Shown here: in pieces, positions 1-8,981 of the stretch
How positions within the stretch are numbered: the first letter of the stretch is position 1
How the letters are laid out: each line of letters opens with the position of its first letter
Assembly (NCBI RefSeq): GCF_007671675.1
Contig: NZ_VCGW01000001.1
Coordinates: 1,364,001 to 1,428,000, forward strand
Direction of reading: 5' to 3'
DNA length: 64,000 bases
Source: Marinobacter maritimus
GTDB lineage: Bacteria; Pseudomonadota; Gammaproteobacteria; Pseudomonadales; Oleiphilaceae
Made by a program: the position numbers and the translations under genes
Notes under the pieces: model-generated
The model's input: only the letters and a program-made list of their open reading frames with translations
Told to the model about the DNA's origin: nothing
Databases searched by the model: none

Positions 1-529
1 CCACATGGATGGCGGTACGATCATTTCGGAACAGCAGGCATTCAACCTGCGAGAACTGATTACGAATTGCGTCGCATCCTACCGTCACGTCGCCGAAGAG
101 CAGGGCTTGGCGCTGACACTGGATTTTTATGGTGACTGGCCGGAAGTGCCGCAGGTAATAGGTGACGCTCCGAGGATTCGACAGGTTCTTGCCTGCTTGC
201 TCGATAACGCGATCAGATTCACCAACGAAGGTTTTATAAATGTTCAGGCTGGCTGTTTTGCCATTGAGGATGGCTATATTGTTTTCAACTGCTCCGTAAG
301 CGACTCCGGGAGCCGTATCTCACATGAACACCTGATGGACATCTCCAGTTCATTCGAACAGTCGGGGGCCAGCAAAACACGGAGCCTCGACAGTGCCGGT
401 ATGGGGTTGTCACTGATGCAGCGCCTGGTTGAGCTTCTTGGAGGTCACATTCAGGTTGAAACCGATCCCGGTAAAGGCACTACATTCCGCTTTAGGTTGC
501 CTCTTGGGTTGGCATCCACGGAACAGTAG
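1..529 (+). CDS. Sensor histidine kinase, C-terminal ATPase part (5' truncated by window)
   Basis: The reading frame is open from the first bases, so the gene starts upstream of the window. About 175 C-terminal residues are visible. They form a GHKL/HATPase_c domain: an N-box (LLDNAIRF), an F-box-like FEQSG, a G2 box (GMGLSLMQRLVELLGG) and the usual closing GKGTTFRFRLPL. The G1 box reads DSGSRIS instead of DxGxG, so one ATP-lid glycine is missing. The DHp helix and any sensor or receiver domains lie outside, so the signal and partner cannot be named. It ends convergently with the glutathione reductase gene. The family call is firm; the specific role is unknown. Confidence 0.85.
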   Translation, partial: HMDGGTIISEQQAFNLRELITNCVASYRHVAEEQGLALTLDFYGDWPEVPQVIGDAPRIRQVLACLLDNAIRFTNEGFINVQAGCFAIEDGYIVFNCSVSDSGSRISHEHLMDISSSFEQSGASKTRSLDSAGMGLSLMQRLVELLGGHIQVETDPGKGTTFRFRLPLGLASTEQ

Positions 530-576
530 CTCAGGCAAATCTGTCAGCAAGCTGACGAGGCACTGACGGAATATCA

Positions 577-599
577 AGCCCTTCCATGGGCTCCTTTTT
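577..599 (+). terminator. Rho-independent terminator after the sensor kinase
   Basis: A 5-bp stem (AGCCC/GGGCT) with a 6-nt loop is followed by CCTTTTTC. It lies 48 bases past the kinase stop and just before the 3' end of the convergent gorA, so it would end plus-strand transcripts. The stem is short, so strength is uncertain. Confidence 0.55.
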
Positions 600-602
600 C
601 GA

Positions 603-1964
603 TCAGGCGACAGGCTCACGCATGGTTACAAACTCTTCCGCCGATGTCGGGTGTATGCCCATGGTGGAATCAAATTGGGCCTTGGTTGCCCCTGCCTTTA
701 TGGCCACGGCAAGTCCCTGAGTGATTTCACCGGCATCCGGCCCGACCATATGCGCGCCCAAGACCCGGTCCGTTTTGTCATCAACCACAAGCTTCATCAG
801 GCTGCGCTCATCGCGACCGCTGAGCACGTACTTCATGGGCCGGAATTCAGAGCGGTAGATTCTCACGGTATGCCCTGCTTCCCGCGCTTCCTCTTCCGTT
901 AGCCCGACCGTACCAATGTTGGGCTGACAGAACACGGCGGTAGGTATCGCGGTGTAATCCATATCGCCTTCACCATCCCCAAACATTCTGCGGGAAAGCA
1001 CCATTGCCTGCGCCAGCGCCACAGGCGTCAGCTGCGGCGTGCCGATGACATCGCCCAGAGCGGTTACCGAAGGGACCGAGGTCTGGAAATGATCATCCAC
1101 GACTACATGCCCGGAGGCATTAAGTTCGATACCCAACTCTGTCAGGCCCAGGCCGTCTACCAATGCCCTTCTGCCCGTTGCCGCCATAACAAGCCCGGTC
1201 TCCATTACGTCGCCGTTACTGAGCTGGACCCGATAATGAGAGTTTTCAGCTTCCACAGACTCAATCGTCACGCCGAACTCAAGACGAATGCCTTTCTTGC
1301 GCATTTCCTGCTCGGCAAATCTGCGGACATCGTTATCAAAGCCGCGGAGAAACAGATCGCCGCGATAAAGCAGCGTGGTTTCGACACCAAGGCCGGCAAG
1401 AATGCCTGCGAATTCCACCGCGATATAACCGCCACCCCATACCACAGCTTGTTTTGGCAATTGCGGCAGAAAAAACATTTCGTTGGAAGTGAGGAGGCAT
1501 TCTTTGCCCGGAATGTCGGGAACCACCGGCCAGCTTCCGGTCGCTACGGTTATGTGCGCCGTTGTGTATTCCGTTTCACCCACGACAACCGTATTCGGAT
1601 CTTTTATGGATGCCGTGCCTTCGATGATCGTAACACCGGCGTTCTCAAGCAGCTTGCCATAGATACCGTTAAGTCTCTCGATTTCTGTATTCTTGTTCGC
1701 AACAAGCGTTGGCCAGTCGAAGCTGACACCGTCCAAAGGTACGTTCCAGCCATAACCTGCCGCGTCTTCCAGCTCATCCTTGACATGAGCCCCGTAGACG
1801 AACAGTTTCTTGGGTACGCAGCCAACGTTAACGCAGGTACCGCCAAGATAGCGGGATTCTACTACCGCAACTCGTGCACCGAGGCCGGCAGACATGCGCG
1901 CAAGGCGCACGCCTCCGGAACCGGCACCAATAACGATCAGATCATAATCCTGGCTGTCAGACAC
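603..1964 (-). CDS. gorA: Glutathione-disulfide reductase
   Basis: A 453-residue class I flavoprotein disulfide reductase that would reduce GSSG with NADPH in the cytoplasm. An N-terminal FAD dinucleotide motif (GAGSGG) precedes the redox-active disulfide segment [13 protein letters not shown]. Then come the NADPH-binding [11 protein letters not shown], the ATGRR segment, the second FAD motif (TALGDV) and the C-terminal dimer segment [14 protein letters not shown] carrying the catalytic His-Glu pair. I chose GTG at 1964 because AGGAGA sits 6 bases upstream; a TTG-type start 8 codons earlier has no such site. The length fits the family. It is monocistronic and convergent with the sensor kinase. 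GR is preferred over mycothione or trypanothione reductase from overall motifs. Confidence 0.93.
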   Translation of the reverse strand: MSDSQDYDLIVIGAGSGGVRLARMSAGLGARVAVVESRYLGGTCVNVGCVPKKLFVYGAHVKDELEDAAGYGWNVPLDGVSFDWPTLVANKNTEIERLNGIYGKLLENAGVTIIEGTASIKDPNTVVVGETEYTTAHITVATGSWPVVPDIPGKECLLTSNEMFFLPQLPKQAVVWGGGYIAVEFAGILAGLGVETTLLYRGDLFLRGFDNDVRRFAEQEMRKKGIRLEFGVTIESVEAENSHYRVQLSNGDVMETGLVMAATGRRALVDGLGLTELGIELNASGHVVVDDHFQTSVPSVTALGDVIGTPQLTPVALAQAMVLSRRMFGDGEGDMDYTAIPTAVFCQPNIGTVGLTEEEAREAGHTVRIYRSEFRPMKYVLSGRDERSLMKLVVDDKTDRVLGAHMVGPDAGEITQGLAVAIKAGATKAQFDSTMGIHPTSAEEFVTMREPVA

Positions 1965-1990
1965 AATGTCTCCTGTTGTTTGTAACAACG

Positions 1991-2653
1991 TTAGTTTTGA
2001 TTGGCCGTAGCCTTGGCTTCGGGGTGGATTTCACGAAACAGTATGTGATCCTCGAATCCACCAAGGCGAATCTTACCAAGGCTGCGGAAGCCTTCCGACT
2101 CGTAAAACGGCAGATAGCGATTGTTGCCGGTATCCAGAACCAGACCACTTCCACGCGGATTATCCGCACATAACCGCTGAACAGCCTTGAGCAATAGCCG
2201 ACCGTAACCGCGATTCTGATACTTGGGATTAACCCCCATCAACGGCAATTGGTGCGCCAGCGGCTGAGGTAACATTGCGCGGATTCTTTCGTGATAGTTC
2301 AGGTAGCGGCGGGTAGAGGCAAAACCGGCCGTTAATACCATGCGAATTCTCCAGCTGAACTGATCCGCCAGGTTCAGGCGAAGGTCCGGGTCGCCGATGA
2401 ACGCCACGGCTACCAGCGTATCGTTGACCATCACGCCAACCGCTTCCTGGCCCAGATCAACGTACAGATCAACCAGTTCACGCAGGGTTGCCCGGACTCG
2501 CTGGTTATAACCGGGCTTGCGATGGTTGAACAGGTACTGAAACGTTGGTTCATCCCGGTATGCATCATACAGAATCGATCTTGCTTCATTCAGGGCGCTG
2601 ATATCCAGCCGGACAATAACCGGTTCCGGCTTGCTATCACTGTCGCTACTCAT
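1991..2653 (-). CDS. GNAT-family N-acetyltransferase
   Basis: A 220-residue protein of the Gcn5-related acetyltransferase fold. The acetyl-CoA pyrophosphate loop is visible as [12 protein letters not shown] near residue 150, followed by the C-terminal [13 protein letters not shown] typical of the family. Start at 2653 is supported by AGGAGAG a few bases upstream; an earlier in-frame ATG 11 codons back has no site. The acceptor substrate cannot be deduced. It lies between gorA and gspM on the same strand with its own ribosome site, and I see no functional tie to either. Related proteins of this length are usually annotated only as GNAT. Confidence 0.85.
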   Translation of the reverse strand: MSSDSDSKPEPVIVRLDISALNEARSILYDAYRDEPTFQYLFNHRKPGYNQRVRATLRELVDLYVDLGQEAVGVMVNDTLVAVAFIGDPDLRLNLADQFSWRIRMVLTAGFASTRRYLNYHERIRAMLPQPLAHQLPLMGVNPKYQNRGYGRLLLKAVQRLCADNPRGSGLVLDTGNNRYLPFYESEGFRSLGKIRLGGFEDHILFREIHPEAKATANQN

Positions 2654-2708
2654 GCTTTCTCTCCTGCCTCTGTCCGGAGAGACCACCCCGGAACCCAGTT
2701 ATTCGGAA

Positions 2709-3239
2709 TCAGATTGTCAACGTTAACCGAACAGACACCCGGCCAGGTTCACCGGCGCGATCAAGCGCCGCCTGATCAATCACTATGCCGTGCTTACCAT
2801 TGAGCATTTCCAACCAGGCTGCAACCTCTGAATAGGGAACGGATTCCAGCCACACACGGATAGCCCCCTCACCACTTGGTTCAAAACGCTGCAGGGTCAG
2901 ACCGGATTCCCTTGCGGAGCGGGTCACCAGACCCATCAGTGCCCGACCATCGGCGGGAACATCTGCGGATGCCGACGCCAACCCTGCGCCGCCGCTTCCC
3001 AGTCGCCGGATAATCGGCGCATTTGATTGCACCCAAGCCACCAGCTCTGCGGCGTTGTCCTTGCTCGCGGCGGCCTTGTCGTGAAAATCAGTAACCGGGC
3101 GCCAGACCGCGAAATAGAGAATTCCGAGAAACACGGCAACTGCCAATACCGTAAGCGCATGCTGATCACGCCTGGGAAGCTGGTCATACTGGGCAATCAG
3201 TTTGCCAACCGATGGCTGGTCTTTCAGTTTCGTCAACAT
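2709..3239 (-). CDS. gspM: Type II secretion inner-membrane protein GspM
   Basis: A 176-residue bitopic protein of the T2SS assembly platform. A short cytoplasmic N-terminus is followed by one transmembrane helix (about residues 30-48, TVLAVAVFLGILYFAVW) and a periplasmic ferredoxin-like region ending in a beta-strand (GRVSVRLTLTI). GspM stabilises GspL and links to the pseudopilus. I start it at ATG 3239, with GGAGG 8 bases upstream, rather than 17 codons earlier inside gspL. It starts 4 bases after the gspL stop, so it belongs to the gspE-M operon as the last gene. No gspN follows. Confidence 0.9.
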   Translation of the reverse strand: MLTKLKDQPSVGKLIAQYDQLPRRDQHALTVLAVAVFLGILYFAVWRPVTDFHDKAAASKDNAAELVAWVQSNAPIIRRLGSGGAGLASASADVPADGRALMGLVTRSARESGLTLQRFEPSGEGAIRVWLESVPYSEVAAWLEMLNGKHGIVIDQAALDRAGEPGRVSVRLTLTI

Positions 3240-3243
3240 CGCC

Positions 3244-4548
3244 TTACCCTCCGGATACCGTGAGGCGGCCACGAGCGCCACTGGATTCATTCACCACCGA
3301 GCCGATTTTGGCGTCAAGTCCCTGATCTGCCAGACCGTTGCGTAGCGCACTCAGGCGATCGTAACCCTCTGCGCGCACGTCAACCACCAGCTCGCCACGG
3401 GACTGGCTGTAATTGATGGAGTTAAACGTCACCGAGCCCGAACTCGCTACATTTGAATACTGTTGTCCGGTGTATTTCATCAATGTGACAAAATCCACGT
3501 CAGGGCCATCTGAGCCGGCCATACGCAACTGCCCTTCCACCACGCGCCTCACATTGCCGGCATGAGTCCTGCTGTCATTCGGGAAGGATTCGCGATAAAC
3601 CGCCATTGCTTGTTGTCGCAAATCCTCGGCCTGTTGCTGGTAATAGAAACCCATTCCGGCTTCTACCGCTACCTGCACCGCAAACCACACGGCGGCTACG
3701 GCAATCAGCGGCTTCCAGGGGTTCAGCGGGCTAGCCTTACCGTCTTTGACTGAAAAATCCCGTTGGCACAGGTTGATCGGGCGGCACAGGTGGTGGTGGT
3801 GAGCATGAGCCAGTAACTCCAGCGGCATAAGCTCCAGCGACTCTCGGCGAACAGAAAGCCGGCCAGGCACCATCAGCTCTCCAATCAGCGCCGCTTGCGC
3901 TTCAAATTCGGTGTCGGTGCCGTAAACCACAATGGGTACTTCGGCGACCACATCCTCCGACGGAGGCGCCGCCAGTGTATGCGCAAACATTCCCAGATTG
4001 GCGGATTGCATGCTCAGCCACTCGCCCCGGTCACTTCCCATCATTGCGGATTCGCCGTCGAGGCAAATCGACCATCCACCCTCTGTTGTCGGCAGCAATG
4101 CTGCGTCAGGATAGATGGCTTCCAGCCTGGTATGTTGCCAGCCGCTGAACAATTCAAGCCACAGGGCCATTCTGACACGGTCAACCGCGGCTACCCGATA
4201 GCCCTCCTGGGTGTGCAGGCCGAGCGCCAGGTGAACGCTATCGATATCCTGGGCGATTTGCTCTTCCACTGCATAGGGCAAAGCCTGGTTAATAAAGCGG
4301 CTCTGTTTGGCGGGAATGTCAGCTACGCAGAATAACGCCTCATCGCCCGGGATCAGGCCCACCAGCAAAACGTCATCAAGGCCGTTCTGGCTCAGCGTTT
4401 GCTCAATCGTGCTGCGAAGATCGCCGCTGCCCTGAGCCTGGGAATCACCCCCGGCGTCGTAAAGCACCCAGTTGAACAAACGGGCTTCCGGATCATCTGT
4501 GCTCTCAGCAATGAGAGGCAATGGTCGCACGTAAAGGCGATAAGACAT
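3244..4548 (-). CDS. gspL: Type II secretion protein GspL
   Basis: A 434-residue inner-membrane protein. It has a large N-terminal cytoplasmic actin-like domain (about residues 1-250) that recruits the ATPase GspE, one transmembrane helix near residues 275-297, and a periplasmic ferredoxin-like domain ending SGARGRLTVSGG. Length and domain order fit GspL/XcpY. The start is 2 bases after the gspK stop, and the stop is 4 bases before gspM, which indicates translational coupling. A histidine-rich stretch (HAHHHHL) sits just before the transmembrane segment; its meaning is unknown. Confidence 0.9.
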   Translation of the reverse strand: MSYRLYVRPLPLIAESTDDPEARLFNWVLYDAGGDSQAQGSGDLRSTIEQTLSQNGLDDVLLVGLIPGDEALFCVADIPAKQSRFINQALPYAVEEQIAQDIDSVHLALGLHTQEGYRVAAVDRVRMALWLELFSGWQHTRLEAIYPDAALLPTTEGGWSICLDGESAMMGSDRGEWLSMQSANLGMFAHTLAAPPSEDVVAEVPIVVYGTDTEFEAQAALIGELMVPGRLSVRRESLELMPLELLAHAHHHHLCRPINLCQRDFSVKDGKASPLNPWKPLIAVAAVWFAVQVAVEAGMGFYYQQQAEDLRQQAMAVYRESFPNDSRTHAGNVRRVVEGQLRMAGSDGPDVDFVTLMKYTGQQYSNVASSGSVTFNSINYSQSRGELVVDVRAEGYDRLSALRNGLADQGLDAKIGSVVNESSGARGRLTVSGG

Positions 4549-4550
4549 GG

Positions 4551-5561
4551 TTATCCTTCCGAGATAGTATAGGGCTCTTTGGTAATGCGATTCTTTTGTC
4601 CTGTATCCCGGTGCACCGTCCGGACATTACCTTCCTGATTACGAAAAACCGTGCTCACCATATTAACAACACGGTTATCGTAGGTAATCCTTGCAACAAC
4701 CTCAAAAAAACGAGTCTGCAGCCCTAAACCTTGCTGCTTCAGACCAAGCCCTGCGAACTCTGGCAGTGCCAGAAAGTCTTGAAGGTTCTCAAACCGATCT
4801 TCCTCGCGCTTTTCAAGAATAGACGCAGCCTGAGCTTCCGTCAGGTCCTCATGCAGTGACATCAACACGTGAGCCGTCGCCGTATTCACGTTAATTCCCA
4901 GCCCGCTGACCGGCAAGGTCGTAACATGAGGCCGCAATGCCACGTATATTTCTTCAGTCATACCTTCAATCAGCCGCAACTCTGATACGCTCATAAACGG
5001 CTGGTTTGCCGCCCGAAACCCCGGCTCAGCCATCAGGTACTGGCCATCTTCTGCACCGTAGGCACTGATTGTCTGATCGTCCGGATCAATCCAGTCCACC
5101 AAAGCATCTACCGAAATACCGTTGATCCCGAGCGCAATCAGCAAACGGGTAACGCGATCTTTGACCACTGGGTCCACCTGGCCACTTGCGGCAACCAGGT
5201 CATTCAGGTTTATCCGCCCCCCCAGATCGTCAATCTGCACTTCCACAACGCCATTTTCGTCCAGCGGCAGAACGGCGGCGTTCATCGCCCAGAATTCATC
5301 CAGGCTGTCGACCATCAGGCTGTCTTCTTTATCCTCTTCAAAATCCCGCACCAGGATCTGACGCGCAAACGCCTCTGCACCCAGTGCAATGCTTTGGCCC
5401 TGCTGCTGCGCCAGGTAATGTCCGGCTTTAAACACGCGAATATTTTGCTGTTGGGTCATGCCGGAGGCCAGCATTACCACTAACGCCATTGCGAGCAGCA
5501 CCATAATCAGTGCAACACCCTGCTGCTTTTTTGGGCAGGTGCCGTGAGAATAGGGGGTCAT
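4551..5561 (-). CDS. gspK: Minor pseudopilin GspK
   Basis: A 336-residue T2SS minor pseudopilin. A short basic leader with a prepilin-like junction (KKQQG/VALIMVLL) precedes the hydrophobic helix. As is normal for GspK, there is no Glu at mature position 5 (VALIM), in contrast to the other pseudopilins. The large C-terminal domain contains LVDWIDPDDQT, typical of the GspK calcium-binding and helical domain. GspK caps the GspI-J-K tip complex. It lies between gspJ and gspL with gaps of 6 and 2 bases. Confidence 0.93.
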   Translation of the reverse strand: MTPYSHGTCPKKQQGVALIMVLLAMALVVMLASGMTQQQNIRVFKAGHYLAQQQGQSIALGAEAFARQILVRDFEEDKEDSLMVDSLDEFWAMNAAVLPLDENGVVEVQIDDLGGRINLNDLVAASGQVDPVVKDRVTRLLIALGINGISVDALVDWIDPDDQTISAYGAEDGQYLMAEPGFRAANQPFMSVSELRLIEGMTEEIYVALRPHVTTLPVSGLGINVNTATAHVLMSLHEDLTEAQAASILEKREEDRFENLQDFLALPEFAGLGLKQQGLGLQTRFFEVVARITYDNRVVNMVSTVFRNQEGNVRTVHRDTGQKNRITKEPYTISEG

Positions 5562-5567
5562 GTTGTT

Positions 5568-6320
5568 CTAGCCTCCCTGCCCTGTCGGAGCCTGAGTAGC
5601 GCCCTGTTCAGCGGCACTGGCATCCTGTTCTTCGTCTGCCTCGCTACGGGCTTCGTTGATCTGATTCACAAGGCCTTGCGCGCCCGCCGGATCATAGTCT
5701 GGCAATACAAACGTTCGCACAAGCTCACCAAAGAGTTCGTGCTCAAGGGTGATTTCTATACCCCTCGGAAAAGGAATGTCGGGGCGCGCACCGGGCGTCA
5801 GTGCGGCCATGGCGTCGTCGGGTGGCCATTCAGTTTCCCAGCTGTTCTGTTCGTTGAGGAACCGCAGGTCAAAAGCAGTGACATCCTCAAGCAACAACAG
5901 ATCCCGACCGTTATCCTCCTGCCCTTGATCCACCATTGGCCAGTATCGGCGACGCAGTTCACTACCGGTGTATTCCCAGCTCACGCGCTGAAGGCTGCTG
6001 CGACGGATACCCAGCGGATTGCGCCAGCCTTGTCGCGTCACCATGAGGGCGAAATCATCTTCACGGCTGGTCAAAGCAGGCTTGAAGTCACCGTAAATAT
6101 CCCGGGCCGGACGATTAACGATTTGAGTGATATCTCTTTCCAGAAGGAGCATCGCCCGCTGCACACCGTCGAATTGTTCGGCGAGTTCATCAACCCGATC
6201 GCGGGAAAGGATTACCCCGTTCAGCACCTGCCATACGCCAATACCGATCACGGCAGTAATAGTGATCGCCACAAGCACTTCAAGAAGCGTGAACCCCCGC
6301 TGGCTATTCGGCTCTCTCAT
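5568..6320 (-). CDS. gspJ: Minor pseudopilin GspJ
   Basis: A 250-residue pseudopilin with a type IV prepilin signal RG/FTLLEVLVAI (cleavage after Gly, Glu at mature position 5) at residues 9-18. A C-terminal globular domain of about 200 residues follows. It partners GspI and GspK in the pseudopilus tip. The last 30 residues are rich in Ala, Gln and Glu and look disordered. The start overlaps the gspI stop by 4 bases (ATGA). Confidence 0.92.
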   Translation of the reverse strand: MREPNSQRGFTLLEVLVAITITAVIGIGVWQVLNGVILSRDRVDELAEQFDGVQRAMLLLERDITQIVNRPARDIYGDFKPALTSREDDFALMVTRQGWRNPLGIRRSSLQRVSWEYTGSELRRRYWPMVDQGQEDNGRDLLLLEDVTAFDLRFLNEQNSWETEWPPDDAMAALTPGARPDIPFPRGIEITLEHELFGELVRTFVLPDYDPAGAQGLVNQINEARSEADEEQDASAAEQGATQAPTGQGG

Positions 6321-6718
6321 TTCTCACCCACGAAAGCAGAAAGCGTATGCACCGGGTAGGGTTTTGATCGGCCTTCACGATATCGGGATACCTCGACTTC
6401 CACGCGCCGCATTTTAGGCTCGGCCGTGGCGAGCACCTTTGTTGCCACTTGCCAGCGAAAAGGACCGTAGTCTTTATCTTCCGCATTCTCGGAAATACCC
6501 GGCAGGCTATTCTCCAGCCGGATTTCATTGATGCGGTTATCCGCTAGCCAGCCTGCCAGGGTTTTATCGCGGATACGTTCATAGCTTGAGATATACTGGC
6601 TGCCCACTTCCGCAGCGGCGGTGGCGATCAGGCTGAAAACCAGTAGAGCAATCATCACTTCGATGAGAGTGAAACCTCTTGCGGGCCTCTCCAGCTTGTT
6701 GAGTTGATACGGCCTCAC
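6317..6718 (-). CDS. gspI: Minor pseudopilin GspI
   Basis: A 133-residue minor pseudopilin with prepilin site RG/FTLIEVMIALLVFSL near residue 15 and a small beta-rich C-terminal domain containing RWQVATKV and MRRVEVEVSRY, characteristic of GspI. It would start assembly of the GspI-J-K tip. It overlaps gspH and gspJ by 4 bases on each side, within the operon. Confidence 0.92.
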   Translation of the reverse strand: MRPYQLNKLERPARGFTLIEVMIALLVFSLIATAAAEVGSQYISSYERIRDKTLAGWLADNRINEIRLENSLPGISENAEDKDYGPFRWQVATKVLATAEPKMRRVEVEVSRYREGRSKPYPVHTLSAFVGEK

Positions 6719-7254
6719 CAGTCGCCCCCCTCATCGCCTGGCTGGCGCCACTGAATGGGCGAGATTCCATCCGATGCAAGGGTCTGCGTGTAGTCCGTTT
6801 CACTGCCAATGGTGAACTCCAGCTCAAAAGGCGTGGTTTCTCCACTGGAGAAAAACACCACATCTGGCCGTAGCTTGTCTTCCGCAGACGCCAGGCGGGG
6901 AGTATCGCTTTCAATGAACGGTGTGGTTACCAGCCATTGCGGAAACGCTCTGGCTCGGAATAAACGCTCGCCCGACCCTTTCCAATCGCCGGTTTCGTCC
7001 TGAAAGGCGACAAAGCGATACCCGTTCTCTTCAAGCAGCAGCCCGAGCTCCAGGTTGTTCAGCACCGCCTGGTCCGATGCGGTCTGCATCAGCAAATACA
7101 GTTCCCGCACCTCATTTTGCAATTCCCGTTGCTGAGAATTTCCACCCATGGTAAACACCGCAAGGGCCGCAAGCAGCCCGACCAAAACCAGGACAACCAG
7201 TATTTCAATCAGCGTAAAGCCGTTGCTGTTGTTACCTGATCTTGCGCGAATCAC
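6715..7254 (-). CDS. gspH: Minor pseudopilin GspH
   Basis: A 179-residue pseudopilin with prepilin cleavage motif NG/FTLIEILVVLVLVGL near residue 12. The GspH/FimT-type C-terminal domain follows (QQRELQNEVRELYLLMQTASDQAVLNN). GspH joins the major pseudopilin GspG below the tip. It starts 3 bases past the gspG stop and overlaps gspI by 4 bases. Confidence 0.9.
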   Translation of the reverse strand: MIRARSGNNSNGFTLIEILVVLVLVGLLAALAVFTMGGNSQQRELQNEVRELYLLMQTASDQAVLNNLELGLLLEENGYRFVAFQDETGDWKGSGERLFRARAFPQWLVTTPFIESDTPRLASAEDKLRPDVVFFSSGETTPFELEFTIGSETDYTQTLASDGISPIQWRQPGDEGGDW

Positions 7255-7257
7255 GAA

Positions 7258-7710
7258 TCAGTTGCCGACATTCCAGAGACTGATATCAGACGCGTCGCCA
7301 TCACCACCATCCTGGCCATCGGAACCCTTTGAGTAGAGGTCGTAAGGGCCTTCCCGGCCCGGGCTTACATACTGAAACTCACTCCCCCAAGGATCTTGCG
7401 GGACGCTTTTCATGTAGCCATCGGGGTTCCAGTTCTTGGGCTCGGGGCTGCCACTGGGGCGTGATACCAATGCTTCGAGCCCTTGCTGTGTGGAGGGGTA
7501 ATGGCTGTTATCCAGGCGGTATAGATCCAGCGCCTTGGAAATATTGGTTAGTTGGGTTTCCGCCACGGTTACCTTGGCCTGGTCGCTCCGGCCCATGATA
7601 TTTGGCGCCACAATGGCCACCAGCAGGCCAAGAATTACCATCACCACCATGATTTCGATAAGGGTGAAGCCCCGACTGGATTGCGGAATATTCAGGTTTT
7701 TCATCGTCAT
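7258..7710 (-). CDS. gspG: Major pseudopilin GspG
   Basis: A 150-residue major T2SS pseudopilin. The prepilin motif RG/FTLIEIMVVMVILGLLVA, the conserved DLYRLDNSHYPSTQQGLEAL stretch and the C-terminal GSDGQDGGDGDASDI calcium site make this very secure. The ATG at 7710 and a second ATG two codons later (7704) are both possible; no strong ribosome site separates them. A 56-base gap to gspF is the longest within the cluster. Confidence 0.96.
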   Translation of the reverse strand: MTMKNLNIPQSSRGFTLIEIMVVMVILGLLVAIVAPNIMGRSDQAKVTVAETQLTNISKALDLYRLDNSHYPSTQQGLEALVSRPSGSPEPKNWNPDGYMKSVPQDPWGSEFQYVSPGREGPYDLYSKGSDGQDGGDGDASDISLWNVGN

Positions 7711-7766
7711 TGTGTCACTCGTTGTTGGCTTGAATGGTTGGCTTTAATGGCTTTCATCACAAGATA

Positions 7767-8978
7767 TTAGCCGACCAGATTGCTCATGTTCAGTATGGGC
7801 AGCATGATGGCCATCACAATAATCAGTACGACCACACCCATTACCAAAAGCATCATCGGCTCAAAAAGCCCGACGATAGCGGCTATTTTCGATTGCAGCG
7901 TATTTTCCTGCATCCTTGCAGTACGTTCCAGCATGCTGTCCAGCTCCCCGCTGGCCTCTCCGCTGGCGATCATCGTCAGCATCATCGGCGGAAAGTAGCC
8001 GGACTGATCCAGTGCCCGGTGCAGAGAGCCTCCTTCACTGACTTTTCGCGCGGCGTCTCTGAGTTCCTGGCGCAGATAGTCGTTGGAAAGTACCTCACCT
8101 GCAATCCTCATAGCATCTACCAGAGGAACACCACTGGTTGTCAGGATGCTCAGCGTGCTGGCATAACGTGCCGTGTTAACGCCCCGCACCATTCCGGCAA
8201 ACAAGGGCAAGTGCAGCAGGCGTTTATGAAACCGCATGCGGATAGCCGGTTTGGTAAGGGCAAATCGGAATGCCATCAGGCAGCCAGCCAGCAAAATAAA
8301 GAGGTAGGCGCCGTAACTGGTAAGAAATCCCGACATTGCCAGCATCGCCAACGTCAGTCCGGGCAACTCCTGCCCTTGCTTCACAAAAACCTCAATAATA
8401 TCGGGCACAACGTAGGTCAACAGAAAGACGACAATGGCGATTGCTACAAAGCTCAGAATGATGGGGTAAATCGCGGCTAGCTGTATCTTCTGGCGCGATT
8501 CCTGTCGGCTCTCCGTGTAATCCGCCAGCCTGTTCAGAACCAGATCCAGATGCCCGGCATGCTCTCCCGCAGCAACGGTTGAGCGGTAGAGTCTTGGGAA
8601 GGCTTTCGGGAATTCGCCGAGGCTATCGGCCAAGGTATAACCTTCCATAACCTTCGCACGAATGGCGATCAACATACCGCGGGTACGGGGACGGGTGGTT
8701 TGCTGGGCCGTTGCCGAAAGCGCTTGTTCAATGGGAATGCCAGACTGGATCAAGGTTGCCAACTGGCGTGTAACCAGCGCAAGATCGGCGGCTGTAAGAG
8801 AACCTCGCCCGCTAAGCGGGTTGCTGCGGCTTGGCTTTTGAGCTGCCGGTTCCACTGCAAGCGGTGTAAGGCCTTTTTCCCGGAGCTGCTGGCGCACTGC
8901 ACGAGGGGCGTCGGCCTCTAGCACACCCTGTTTCTGTTTTCCCCGCGCATCAAGAGCCTTGTATTCGTAGGCAGGCAT
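7767..8978 (-). CDS. gspF: Type II secretion inner-membrane platform protein GspF
   Basis: A 403-residue polytopic protein of the PilC/GspF family. It opens with the family N-terminus AYEYKALDARGKQKQGVLEAD and has two GspF domains. Transmembrane segments lie near residues 170-192, 220-240 and 375-396. It forms the core of the T2SS platform, linking the ATPase to pseudopilus assembly. The start lies 3 bases after the gspE stop, which implies coupling. Confidence 0.95.
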   Translation of the reverse strand: MPAYEYKALDARGKQKQGVLEADAPRAVRQQLREKGLTPLAVEPAAQKPSRSNPLSGRGSLTAADLALVTRQLATLIQSGIPIEQALSATAQQTTRPRTRGMLIAIRAKVMEGYTLADSLGEFPKAFPRLYRSTVAAGEHAGHLDLVLNRLADYTESRQESRQKIQLAAIYPIILSFVAIAIVVFLLTYVVPDIIEVFVKQGQELPGLTLAMLAMSGFLTSYGAYLFILLAGCLMAFRFALTKPAIRMRFHKRLLHLPLFAGMVRGVNTARYASTLSILTTSGVPLVDAMRIAGEVLSNDYLRQELRDAARKVSEGGSLHRALDQSGYFPPMMLTMIASGEASGELDSMLERTARMQENTLQSKIAAIVGLFEPMMLLVMGVVVLIIVMAIMLPILNMSNLVG

Positions 8979-8981
8979 GGC

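Noticed and set aside
1089..1985. A 298-codon open frame opposite gorA
   Set aside because: It lies wholly antisense to a secure glutathione reductase and has no recognisable motif; it is a by-product of the codon use of gorA.
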